Below, piece after piece: positions 8,445 to 15,611 of a DNA stretch of 22,542 nt. The position numbers were made by a program, and so were the translations under genes. A model generated the notes under the pieces. It did no database searches. It was not told where the DNA came from and saw nothing but the letters and a program-made list of their open reading frames with translations. The DNA is from CAZUUO01 sp964622665 (GTDB lineage Bacteria; Patescibacteriota; Patescibacteriia; Magasanikbacterales; GCA-002688135), in NCBI GenBank assembly GCA_964622665.1, contig CAZUUO010000011.1, positions 1-22,542 of the forward strand. The letters are read 5' to 3'. Every line of letters starts with the position of its first letter. Positions within the stretch are counted from its first letter, which is position 1.

Positions 8445-8472
8445 CAACACCACCCAAGTATAGGTGGTGTTG
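8445..8472 (-). terminator. Terminator-like hairpin after the 3D-domain gene
   Basis: A perfect 10-bp stem, CAACACCACC (8445-8454) with GGTGGTGTTG (8463-8472), and an 8-base loop. On the minus strand only a weak T tract (TGTTTT) follows; on the plus strand ATTATTTTT follows. It separates the 3D-domain gene from tRNA-Cys. Confidence 0.6.
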
Positions 8473-8485
8473 ATTATTTTTAGTA

Positions 8486-8959
8486 CTATCTTGAAACCGC
8501 CAATGAGCTTGCCGGAGGCAAAATTTCAACTAATACATCTTTTTTACCAAATTTTAACGCTTCTTTTCTATCAGGCATCCACACATCAATGCGGTAAAAA
8601 TACCGTGTGTTCATGCGATCTGCCACTATGAATTCTTTATCACCGTAGAGTTCAGGAAATCGAACGCGGGTGCCAAATGGCAAAAAGTTTGTTGCCACGA
8701 CCCCGTCGCGAACCACCGTTCCGTTGGCGGTAATATACGGAGAATCATCGGTTTGGTCGGGAGTACTTGAATATGCCGTTACTGTAATAGTGCGACGTTT
8801 TACCTTATTTGAACTAACCGGCAATGTTTTGCTGTCAGTTCCTGTAATTTCTGTTTTTACGTTTTCTACTACTTTTTGTGCCTCAGATTGCACCGGCGTT
8901 ACTAAACTTGCCGATGTTAACAAAGCACTTGCTGCAACTGACAATAATGAATCAATCAT
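8486..8959 (-). CDS. Secreted 3D-domain protein (predicted cell-wall lytic enzyme)
   Basis: Small exported protein of 157 aa. Residues 1-25 form a signal-peptide-like segment with many Ala, Leu and Ser. About 26-55 is a linker, and 56-146 is a 3D domain, the double-psi barrel found in MltA-like and YuiC/Sps-type lytic transglycosylases. Visible signature pieces are TVTAYSSTPDQT (59-70), TANGTVVRDGVVATN (77-91), LPFGTRVR, the Asp114 of VADRMN and the Asp125 of RIDVWM. The first of the three namesake Asp positions appears as Asn91, which may be a family variant rather than a defect. The enzyme would act on glycan strands outside the membrane, alongside the M23 and PBP enzymes of this window. 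The gene has its own strong promoter and an unusually long folded leader. Confidence 0.85.
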   Translation of the reverse strand: MIDSLLSVAASALLTSASLVTPVQSEAQKVVENVKTEITGTDSKTLPVSSNKVKRRTITVTAYSSTPDQTDDSPYITANGTVVRDGVVATNFLPFGTRVRFPELYGDKEFIVADRMNTRYFYRIDVWMPDRKEALKFGKKDVLVEILPPASSLAVSR

Positions 8960-9097
8960 ATGTTCTCTGTGAGTTTACCATGACCGTAAGTCTGTAAATT
9001 CATGGTGAGACTCCCCCTGACGTCCCAATAACAATGATTGCTCCCCTGAAATTACCTTTTGCAGTATTTTTAGGCACTGCTGTTTCAGGTTAACAAT
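8960..9097 (-). ncRNA. Structured 5' leader of the 3D-domain gene (candidate cis-regulatory RNA)
   Basis: From the predicted transcript start near 9097 the untranslated leader is about 138 bases, far longer than others in this window. In transcript order, CCTGAAA (9089-9083) pairs with TTTCAGG (9051-9045), enclosing an inner hairpin GCAGT/ACTGC (9080-9076 with 9065-9061). Then comes a G-rich single-stranded segment with GGGACGTCAGGGGG. A second long hairpin follows: ACTC/GAGT reversed arms at 9013-9010 and 8974-8971, around TCATGGT/ACCATGA arms at 9006-9000 and 8983-8977. This hairpin ends about 12 bases before the ATG, close enough to affect initiation. I do not recognise a known riboswitch consensus. 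The c-di-AMP (ydaO) class often controls wall hydrolases of this type, but its conserved segments are not visible. Confidence 0.55.
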
Positions 9098-9103
9098 ACA
9101 CAC

Positions 9104-9132
9104 ACTATAGCACAAAAGTGCCAAAAAGTCAA
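9104..9132 (-). promoter_or_regulatory. Sigma70-type promoter of the 3D-domain gene
   Basis: On the minus strand, TTGACT (9127-9132), a 17-base spacer and TATAGT (9104-9109). Each hexamer matches 5 of 6 consensus bases. It sits about 145 bases upstream of the start codon and thus defines a long leader. Confidence 0.8.
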
Positions 9133-9155
9133 TGATTTTTCGTGTTTTTTGGCTA

Positions 9156-9184
9156 AAATAAGACAGGCTTTGTTGGGCCTGTCT
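9156..9184 (-). terminator. Intrinsic terminator after the TSP3-repeat gene
   Basis: AGACAGGC (9161-9168) pairs with GCCTGTCT (9177-9184) with an 8-base loop. On the minus strand it is followed by TATTTTAG. It lies 30 bases after the stop of the gene ending at 9214 and just upstream of the 3D gene promoter. Confidence 0.75.
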
Positions 9185-9213
9185 TTCTATGATTTTTACT
9201 ATTTTTTAGATCA

Positions 9214-10467
9214 CTAGTTACCCGTTTTCCCCTCCCCGTTGGGATTGTACCCAGCTTGTAATTCCTCTCGATCATCATAACCATCATCATCTGAATCCGC
9301 TTTGTTGGGATCAGTACCAAAAAATCTTAACTCGTCAGCATCATACAAGTGGTCCCCATCGGTATCTTGTGCTGCATTAATTGCTTCATCTAAATAATTA
9401 AAGAATTCTTCAGGTGTTTTAGAAATTTCTGGTGCTTTAATTTCTTCAGACACATTTCTTTCAATGGTAGCTGTGTTAAAAATTTCAATTTTTCCATTAC
9501 CCTGGAGTACCCGTTTTGCACCAACTATTTTTCTTGCCTTATTAAAAATTGGTCCTATATCATAAAAACTTCCTGAAACTTTCCCCTTCAATTCCACAGC
9601 AGTTATTGCATTTGTTTCGGTATTGATCGTTGTGTATATACGTGATGATGCAACGAAGGTGTTTACATAACGAACTGCCTCGTTCATTTCTGCTTTCACA
9701 ACAGCGTTTTGTGTTGTTATTGTTTTTTTGTACTCAGCAATCGCCGCATTCACATATGCTTGTGAGATTTTTGATTCGATGAGTGCGTAGGTGCTGCCAT
9801 CTTCGCCAGTAAATGTTTTAACAAGACGAAGTGGTTGCAAAAGTGGTAACTTCTTTAACTTCTCATTTTTACTCAATTTTAACAATTTTTCTTGGTCTAC
9901 ACTGGTAGCACTTATCTGCATAAACGGATTATTTTCTAGTGGGGGCATTTCCTCAATACGTATCCATTCACCAATCAAGGATGAGCATGGTCCTGCAAAT
10001 GGGGAAATCCATTTACACACAGTAGGTGACATGTCAGCTACCTGCAAATAACTTACTCCATCTTTCGAAATTGCGCGTAATCGTATGATATCGGAGAAGT
10101 TGCCGTCTGTAGTATTCTTTTCTTTCCCAATATATTTTGTTGTATTGAATGACGCGTTATTGAATACTAATTCAGTGCTATTTGCATATGTTGTTTCGTC
10201 AATTCTTTGGCGAATAACTTCTGAATGTATCGCAAATGACCATGTTGTCTTGTCACCAAATAACTGTTTTGCTTTTTTGGCAGCCACTCCTTCAAAATTA
10301 ACTCGGGTATCAGAAACAGCCCGCACAATTTCCCCAATTGATATCTCATTTGCCTTTGTTGCTGTTGCAAAAGATGTTTTCCAGTTATACGCCGCCTGTG
10401 AAATAAGCGGAAGAAATAACAATGAAACCGTAAAACCAATGATAGGATACTTAAATTTATGGTGCAT
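9214..10467 (-). CDS. Secreted protein with C-terminal calcium-binding TSP3-like repeats
   Basis: Exported protein of 417 aa with unknown activity. Residues 1-26 are a clear signal peptide (basic start, hydrophobic core, cut near SQAA). The body (about 27-360) is a mixed alpha/beta region I do not recognise. The last 50 residues hold two Asp-rich thrombospondin type 3-like calcium motifs: DTDGDHLYDADE (368-379) and DSDDDGYDDREE (391-402), followed by a Gly/Asn-rich end. Such repeats are common at the C-terminus of surface proteins in uncultured bacteria. There is no sorting signal or C-terminal membrane helix, so it is likely released or loosely bound. It is divergent from the PBP gene, with a 71-base gap shared by both promoters. 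No good Shine-Dalgarno is visible. Confidence 0.8.
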   Translation of the reverse strand: MHHKFKYPIIGFTVSLLFLPLISQAAYNWKTSFATATKANEISIGEIVRAVSDTRVNFEGVAAKKAKQLFGDKTTWSFAIHSEVIRQRIDETTYANSTELVFNNASFNTTKYIGKEKNTTDGNFSDIIRLRAISKDGVSYLQVADMSPTVCKWISPFAGPCSSLIGEWIRIEEMPPLENNPFMQISATSVDQEKLLKLSKNEKLKKLPLLQPLRLVKTFTGEDGSTYALIESKISQAYVNAAIAEYKKTITTQNAVVKAEMNEAVRYVNTFVASSRIYTTINTETNAITAVELKGKVSGSFYDIGPIFNKARKIVGAKRVLQGNGKIEIFNTATIERNVSEEIKAPEISKTPEEFFNYLDEAINAAQDTDGDHLYDADELRFFGTDPNKADSDDDGYDDREELQAGYNPNGEGKTGN

Positions 10468-10496
10468 AGTATCTTCATACTACCACAGTTGCGATA

Positions 10497-10525
10497 TTCA
10501 CAAAAGCTTGATTTTCGCCTAGAAT
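10497..10525 (+). promoter_or_regulatory. Predicted promoter of the class A PBP gene
   Basis: TTCACA (10497-10502), a 17-base spacer and TAGAAT (10520-10525); each hexamer is 5 of 6. The -10 ends 13 bases before the ATG at 10539, leaving a leader of only about 6 bases. An alternative TTGATT/TATATC pair overlaps, with a weaker -10. Confidence 0.6.
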
Positions 10526-10538
10526 AGAAGTATATCCT

Positions 10539-13328
10539 ATGCCACACCCACACCATTCAACTACCCCACACCACCAGAGAGAGATAAAACGCAAGCTTAC
10601 CCCTCGTTTATTTTTTCGTTACGTTCTCCTTGTAGGACTCAGCGCGTTTGCACTTGGTTCTATAACATTAGCTATTATTAGTGCCACACTTCCTGATATT
10701 GAGCAATTATCACAACGTGATGTCAAACAAAGCACTAAAATTTATGACCGAACCGGAAAAGTTTTGTTGTATGAAATTTTTGATGGGCAAAAACGCACGG
10801 TAATTGATATTAAGGATTTGCCGGCGTATGTTCCTCAGGCAACAGTTGCTATCGAAGACAAAAATTTTTATAACCATGGTGGTATTGCTTGGAAAAGTTT
10901 GGCGCGCGCTATATTCTCAAATGTTTTTAACACTTCTTCAGGACAGGGAGGTGCATCAACACTCACTCAACAATTAGTTAAAAATGCGATCGTTGGTGAC
11001 GAGCATAGTTTGTTTCGTAAAGTAAAAGAAGCACTCTTGGCACTTAAAATTGAAAGAAAATATACCAAAGAAGAAATTCTTAATTTGTATTTAAATGAAA
11101 TTCCGTACGGTTCAACTAATTATGGTGTTGAATCTGCGGCGCGTAATTACTTTGGAAAAAGTGCCCATGAGGTCACGATTTCTGAAGCTGCAACCCTGGC
11201 CGCACTTCCCCAAGCTCCATCTCGCTATTTAAATAATATTCCTCGTTTAACTGAACGTCGCAATTACATTCTTGATGTGATGGTTGCCCAAAATTATCTC
11301 ACCAAAGATCAAGCAGAACTTGCAAAAAAAGATGTTGTTGAAATTAAGCAACAAGCTGCGGGTACCATTGCGCCACATTTTGTCATGATGATTAAAGACC
11401 AGCTTACTGATGTGTTTGGTGTTAAAACGGTTGATCAAGGTGGGTTAACCGTTATCACAACCCTCGACGTTGAAAAACAAAAGATTGCCCAAGAAGAAAT
11501 TGTAAAAGGTGTTGAGGTAAATAGAAAAAATTATAACGCACAAAATGCTGCTCTTGTTTCCCTTGATCCAAAGACGGGTGATATTTTAGCGATGGTGGGT
11601 TCACGAAATTTTTTCGATAAAGAATACGATGGACAAGTTAATGTAGCATTGCGTCCTCGACAACCAGGTTCTTCATTTAAACCATTGGTTTATTTGATGG
11701 GATTTGCAAAGGGTTATCGACCTGAAACAATTTTGTATGATGTGAAAACTGAATTCAGCACTGACTCAAAACCCTACTCGCCGAATAATTATGATGGAGG
11801 TGAACGCGGACCCATTTCATTGCGTAGTGCATTGCAGGGCTCACTAAATATCCCAGCAGTTAAAATGTTGTATCTTGTTGGTGTTGATAATGTTTTAAAA
11901 ACTGCTCAATCACTTGGTTATACTACTCTTAACGATCGATCACGGTTTGGATTATCTTTAGTGCTTGGTGGAGGTGAAGTTACCTTACTTGAACACACAA
12001 ATACGTTTGCAACTTTTGCACGTGAGGGAAAATATTTACCTACTCAATCTATTCTTGAAGTAAAAGATGCGCAACAAAAAATTCTCTATCAAAAACCGAC
12101 TCTCGAACCAAAAGATGTTCTTGATAAAGATGCCGTCGCAACACTAAGTAATGTTTTGTCTGATAATGACGCACGTAGTTATGTCTTTGGAGCTAATTCA
12201 AACTTACAATTAGGTTCACGACCGGTCGCTGCCAAAACTGGTACTACGAATGATTACCGTGATGGATGGTTGATGGGTTACACCCCTTCATTGGTTACTG
12301 GTGTGTGGGCAGGAAACAATGATAACTCTCCCATGAAAGCTGCTGGCGGTTCACTTGCAGCAGGAGGAATTTGGAAAGGATACATGACCCGTGCACTTGC
12401 CAATACTCCCATTGAACAATTCCCCCCACTTCCTGAACCAAAAATTCAAAAACCTATTTTATTAGGACAGGATCCTAGTATTACTGAGGTTGAAATTGAT
12501 TCAGTTTCGGGTAAGTTGGCTACCGAATTTACACCACCTGAAACTCGAGTTAAGAAAAAGTTTTTTTCGGGACATTCTATTTTGCACTACATAAACAAAG
12601 ATGATGTTGGTGGTGAACCACCCAAAAACCCCGCAAGCGATCCGCAATATTTATTGTGGGAAGCAGGTATTCAAAAGTGGGCTGAAAAAAATCATATGGT
12701 AATAGAGCCCGTTCCTACTACCTACGACGATGTACATGTTGGCGGCAGCACACCAAGTATTTCTTTCCTTTCACCAACACCTAATTCTGCAGTTTCTGGA
12801 TCAGTCTCTGTTTCTGTACAAGCAGATGCGTCTCGTGGAATTACCCGTGTTGTGTATAGTGTTGATGGCATTGTTCTTGCAAGTAGTTCTGCGTTACCTG
12901 ATTTCCGTGCCGATTTGTCACTTTCAAACTTTGATGATGGCGCACTGCAAATCAAAGCGACAGCATACGATGATGTACAAAACTCTTCTTCACAAACCAT
13001 TACCGTATTTTTAAGTGGTACCAATGCAACACCGAGTGTCACATGGGTTTCCCCCCAACAGGGATTGTCGGTAACTGCTATCGATTACCCTTTCAATGCA
13101 GCACTGCGCATCAACCACAGTACGAGTGTTTCGAAAGTTACCGTTGTTGAACAACGGAATACCGATGCACCCCAAACGATTGCCGAAAGCATGAATCCTG
13201 GAAAAAGTCTTGAGTTTGTTATCCCGAAAAAACCTCGAACACCGGGAACCTACCGAATTCGTGCCATCCTCCAATTAAAAAACGGCGAAGTAATGACAAG
13301 TGAACCACTCACCATGGTGCACTCGTAG
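10539..13328 (+). CDS. Class A penicillin-binding protein (PBP1A type)
   Basis: Bifunctional peptidoglycan synthase: a glycosyltransferase polymerises lipid II and a transpeptidase cross-links the peptides outside the membrane. The protein has 929 aa. Residues 1-23 are cytoplasmic and His-rich (MPHPHHSTTPHH); about 24-49 form the membrane anchor. The GT51 domain (about 65-235) has the catalytic Glu106 in AIEDKNFYNHGG, GGASTLTQQLVKN (137-149) and RKYTKEEILNLYLN. The transpeptidase domain (about 335-620) has SSFK with Ser378 and Lys381, SLN (435-437) and KTG (566-568). Two C-terminal beta domains follow: about 738-826, a bacterial Ig-like fold with SVSVSVQAD and DDGALQIKATAYD, and about 832-927. 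These may bind wall or surface polymers. The gene stands alone between its promoter and a strong terminator. Confidence 0.95.
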   Translation: MPHPHHSTTPHHQREIKRKLTPRLFFRYVLLVGLSAFALGSITLAIISATLPDIEQLSQRDVKQSTKIYDRTGKVLLYEIFDGQKRTVIDIKDLPAYVPQATVAIEDKNFYNHGGIAWKSLARAIFSNVFNTSSGQGGASTLTQQLVKNAIVGDEHSLFRKVKEALLALKIERKYTKEEILNLYLNEIPYGSTNYGVESAARNYFGKSAHEVTISEAATLAALPQAPSRYLNNIPRLTERRNYILDVMVAQNYLTKDQAELAKKDVVEIKQQAAGTIAPHFVMMIKDQLTDVFGVKTVDQGGLTVITTLDVEKQKIAQEEIVKGVEVNRKNYNAQNAALVSLDPKTGDILAMVGSRNFFDKEYDGQVNVALRPRQPGSSFKPLVYLMGFAKGYRPETILYDVKTEFSTDSKPYSPNNYDGGERGPISLRSALQGSLNIPAVKMLYLVGVDNVLKTAQSLGYTTLNDRSRFGLSLVLGGGEVTLLEHTNTFATFAREGKYLPTQSILEVKDAQQKILYQKPTLEPKDVLDKDAVATLSNVLSDNDARSYVFGANSNLQLGSRPVAAKTGTTNDYRDGWLMGYTPSLVTGVWAGNNDNSPMKAAGGSLAAGGIWKGYMTRALANTPIEQFPPLPEPKIQKPILLGQDPSITEVEIDSVSGKLATEFTPPETRVKKKFFSGHSILHYINKDDVGGEPPKNPASDPQYLLWEAGIQKWAEKNHMVIEPVPTTYDDVHVGGSTPSISFLSPTPNSAVSGSVSVSVQADASRGITRVVYSVDGIVLASSSALPDFRADLSLSNFDDGALQIKATAYDDVQNSSSQTITVFLSGTNATPSVTWVSPQQGLSVTAIDYPFNAALRINHSTSVSKVTVVEQRNTDAPQTIAESMNPGKSLEFVIPKKPRTPGTYRIRAILQLKNGEVMTSEPLTMVHS

Positions 13329-13350
13329 TTGAAACATTTCCTTGGAAAAC

Positions 13351-13381
13351 AAAAAACCCTCGAAATCAACGAGGGTTTTTT
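13351..13381. terminator. Bidirectional intrinsic terminator between the PBP gene and dnaN
   Basis: A 12-bp stem formed by an A run plus CCCTCG (13351-13362) and its complement (13370-13381), with a 7-base loop. A T run occurs on each strand. It serves the convergent PBP gene and dnaN. Confidence 0.9.
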
Positions 13382-13383
13382 GT

Positions 13384-14508
13384 TTATTGTTTAATCGGCA
13401 TGATCATGTAGAGATAATCGCGATCCATTTGAGGAACTAGGAGAACAGGGTTTTCACTTTGTGCAACTTTCAATACCATGCGCTCATTTTCAATTGCTGA
13501 TAACCCATCAAGAATGTAACGGTGATTCAAGTATACTTGTGTATCAATTCCTTCACCTTCCACATCGAGAGCACCGGTATGATCACCGGTCTGTGAACTG
13601 TTTGCGATAATGTGAATTCGTTTTTCACTGGGCTTACAAGAAATTTGTACCGCTCCAACTCCTTTTGCGGTAAACAAGCTTGCTGCTTTTACTTGGCGAA
13701 TCAACTCATCCTTCATGACCGATAATTGGGTTGGATGAACTGTGGGGATAATGTGTTCATACTGTGGATATTGTCCGTCAATTAAACGTGATGTGATTTC
13801 AGTTCCAGAAATTGCAAAAGAAATTTGGTTTTCTGAAACTTTCACGGTGACTGGTGACGTTTGTTCGCTTACCGAAATGATGCGGGCTACTTCGCTCACT
13901 GTGCGCGCCGGAACGATTACACGACTACTTTGCTCTGTTGAACCTTCAAGCAGTGCTATGGTCTTCTCAGCGAGTCTGAAGCTATCGGTAGCAGCCAACA
14001 CCAACTTACCTTTGGCGCGTTCAGGGGAGAAATTAAAAAGTACTCCCGCAAATTGTGGACGTGCATCGCTTTTTGACGCCGCGAATAACACTTGAGAAAT
14101 ACTTTTAAGAAGTGCTTTAGCTTCAACATTATACTGGACATTAGAAGCAACTGCGGGGATTAATGGGAATTCATTTGCATCCATTCCTTTTAATGTTGTT
14201 TTTGAATTACCTAATTGTAATTCAAGTCCACCTTCTTTTAACTCTGCATCCACACGATCCCCCGGAACTGTGGATATATAATCTAAAAATATTTTTGCAG
14301 GAATTGTGTAATCACCTTCAATGTCTACCTTTGCGCGGACTTGTGTTGTAATAGTTATCTCTAAATTTGTTGAAACAATTTTTGGTTCACTTGTTTTCAT
14401 GGAAACCAAAATGTTTTGGAGAATGGGAAGGTTCACTTGTTTTCCTGCTACCGGTGATACACAAGCAAGTGCGTGAAGGAGGTTGTCTTTGGTACATGCG
14501 AATTTCAT
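13384..14508 (-). CDS. dnaN: DNA polymerase III beta sliding clamp
   Basis: DnaN forms the dimeric ring that tethers replicative polymerases to DNA. The protein has 374 aa, a usual length. It starts MKFACTKDNLLHALACV, has the typical LPILQNILV at 27-35 and KGMDANEFPLIP at 107-118, and ends in the family's C-terminal MPI motif (MIMPIKQ), part of the peptide-binding edge. Three clamp domains of about 120 residues each fit the length. No Shine-Dalgarno is visible before the ATG. The gene points the same way as dnaA but is separated from it by a 481-bp non-coding region and an HD gene on the opposite strand. recF and gyrB, frequent neighbours of dnaN elsewhere, are absent. Confidence 0.95.
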   Translation of the reverse strand: MKFACTKDNLLHALACVSPVAGKQVNLPILQNILVSMKTSEPKIVSTNLEITITTQVRAKVDIEGDYTIPAKIFLDYISTVPGDRVDAELKEGGLELQLGNSKTTLKGMDANEFPLIPAVASNVQYNVEAKALLKSISQVLFAASKSDARPQFAGVLFNFSPERAKGKLVLAATDSFRLAEKTIALLEGSTEQSSRVIVPARTVSEVARIISVSEQTSPVTVKVSENQISFAISGTEITSRLIDGQYPQYEHIIPTVHPTQLSVMKDELIRQVKAASLFTAKGVGAVQISCKPSEKRIHIIANSSQTGDHTGALDVEGEGIDTQVYLNHRYILDGLSAIENERMVLKVAQSENPVLLVPQMDRDYLYMIMPIKQ

Positions 14509-14540
14509 ATATTAAATGTTAGGTGTTTTTGTGTGTGTAT

Positions 14541-14570
14541 TTTATACGTAAGTATATATAGTAATAACAA
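14541..14570 (-). promoter_or_regulatory. Predicted dnaN promoter
   Basis: On the minus strand, TTGTTA (14565-14570), an 18-base spacer and TATAAA (14541-14546), giving a leader of about 25 bases. The -35 overlaps the TAG/TAA trinucleotide run of the oriC candidate, so origin opening and dnaN transcription could interfere. Confidence 0.45.
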
Positions 14571-14932
14571 TAAGGGAGTGGATAGAGGGGAAAAGTCGAT
14601 TTGAGGTAATAAAATTAGTATTACTGCGTCCACATAGGTGTTGTGAGGAAGTCGAATAACGTGTGGGGATTATAGTGAAGTCATTTTTATGGTGTGGAAC
14701 AACTGTTACTACTTCTTCTCTTGTACACTAACGTTCCCCACCGTTATTTACAATGTATTCACTGTGGGTAACGTGGGGATACGTGTGGGTAAGTTGTGAT
14801 ATATTTGTGTGCTATTTTTGTTGGGGGTTTTATTTTTTAGGTAGGTGAAGTTGTGCACGTTTTCACCCACAGGGTGTGTGTAACTTTTTTGATAAATTTT
14901 TTATCCACTGAATGAATTTTTAAGTGTTAATA

Positions 14933-14961
14933 TTGACTTTTTGCTAATTTTAGGGTATTTG
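14933..14961 (+). promoter_or_regulatory. Weak candidate promoter of the HD-domain gene
   Basis: TTGACT (14933-14938) and TATTTG (14956-14961) are spaced by 17 bases. The -35 is good and the -10 poor. It lies inside the AT-rich part of the oriC candidate. Confidence 0.35.
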
Positions 14962-14989
14962 TTAGATAGGTCCTTGAAAGGAGAAACTC

Positions 14990-15580
14990 ATGGAAACGAA
15001 AGAAACTTTTTTTGATCGATTTCGATATTTGTATTCACCTCGTGACTTGATGATTCTTGATTTGGCATATTCCCTTTCTAAGTATGCGCACCGTCATGAT
15101 GTGCGGAGTAGTGAACGCGATTTATGTGGAAATCCAGTGCGCTATTTTGAACATCCGCGTGCCGTTGCCCTCATTTTATTTGATGAAATGGGGGTCGAAG
15201 ATCTCACTGTTATGTGTACTGCGTTGCTCCATGATGTTGCTGAAGATACTGACACTCTTTCTTTTGAACAGATTGAACATGTGTTTGGACATACTGTTGC
15301 GCAAGCACTCGTATTTCTTACTAAAACGAGTAAGAATAAGCTTGGTTATTATGAGCGATTGCAACAATTTGGTACTCGAGAGGCAATTTTGGTTAAAATT
15401 GCTGACCGTATCCATAATTTACGCACATTGGGAAACGATCAAAATTTTATCCAGAAACAGCGAACAGATACTCAACTGCATTTTCCACTGCTTATTGAGA
15501 GACTTCATTATATTTCCCAGTTTCCTCCTCAACAAATAACAAAGATGGACACACTTTTCACTGAATTGTTTGTCACATAA
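14990..15580 (+). CDS. Stand-alone HD-domain (p)ppGpp hydrolase-like protein
   Basis: A 196-aa protein resembling only the hydrolase half of RelA/SpoT enzymes (small alarmone hydrolase type), which remove the 3' pyrophosphate of (p)ppGpp. Key positions are present: His55 in YFEHP, His81-Asp82 in ALLHDVAEDT, Glu85-Asp86, and Asp139 in KIADRIHNLRTL, the usual metal and catalytic set of this HD family. No synthetase, TGS or ACT domain follows; the protein ends about 50 residues after the HD core. The start ATG at 14990 is fixed by AAAGGAG (14977-14983), the strongest ribosome-binding site in the window. It lies between dnaA and dnaN but on the opposite strand, facing away from the oriC candidate. 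Other nucleotide substrates are possible for HD enzymes; alarmone hydrolysis is inferred. Confidence 0.85.
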   Translation: METKETFFDRFRYLYSPRDLMILDLAYSLSKYAHRHDVRSSERDLCGNPVRYFEHPRAVALILFDEMGVEDLTVMCTALLHDVAEDTDTLSFEQIEHVFGHTVAQALVFLTKTSKNKLGYYERLQQFGTREAILVKIADRIHNLRTLGNDQNFIQKQRTDTQLHFPLLIERLHYISQFPPQQITKMDTLFTELFVT

Positions 15581-15608
15581 AAAAGCCCCCGCATAGCGGA
15601 GGTTTTTT
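15581..15608. terminator. Intrinsic terminator between the HD gene and dnaA
   Basis: A run and GCCCCCGC (about 15581-15592) pair with GCGGAGG plus T run (15596-15608), with one C/A mismatch and a 3-base loop. It follows the HD stop codon directly and lies 3 bases from the end of dnaA, so it probably works in both directions. Confidence 0.8.
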
Positions 15609-15611
15609 ATT

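Larger units (their letters stand above)
14509..14989. other. oriC: oriC candidate: DnaA boxes, trinucleotide run and AT-rich segment
   Basis: Non-coding 481 bp between dnaN and the HD gene. One-mismatch DnaA boxes (consensus TTATCCACA) are TGTGGGTAA at 14763-14771 and 14784-14792, 21 bp apart in the same orientation, and TTATCCACT at 14901-14909. Weaker boxes: 14577-14585, 14863-14871 and 14875-14883. At 14559-14573, TAG-TAA-TAA-CAA-TAA followed by GGG and a weak box resembles the DnaA-trio layout of the Bacillus origin. The segment 14881-14960 is AT-rich and could be the unwinding element. The stretch 14761-14860 has 35 G against 6 C on the plus strand. An inverted repeat, GTAATA/TATTAC, lies at 14606-14624. 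Location next to dnaN/dnaA supports the call, but competing clusters exist at 17111 and 21640. Confidence 0.6.

Noticed and set aside
8960..9097. c-di-AMP (ydaO-yuaA) riboswitch
   Set aside because: Gene context fits, but the conserved segments of that class are not recognisable; kept only as an unnamed structured leader.
14659..14670. GTGTGGGGATTA as a DnaA box
   Set aside because: It matches only about 6 of 9 positions without a gap; not counted.
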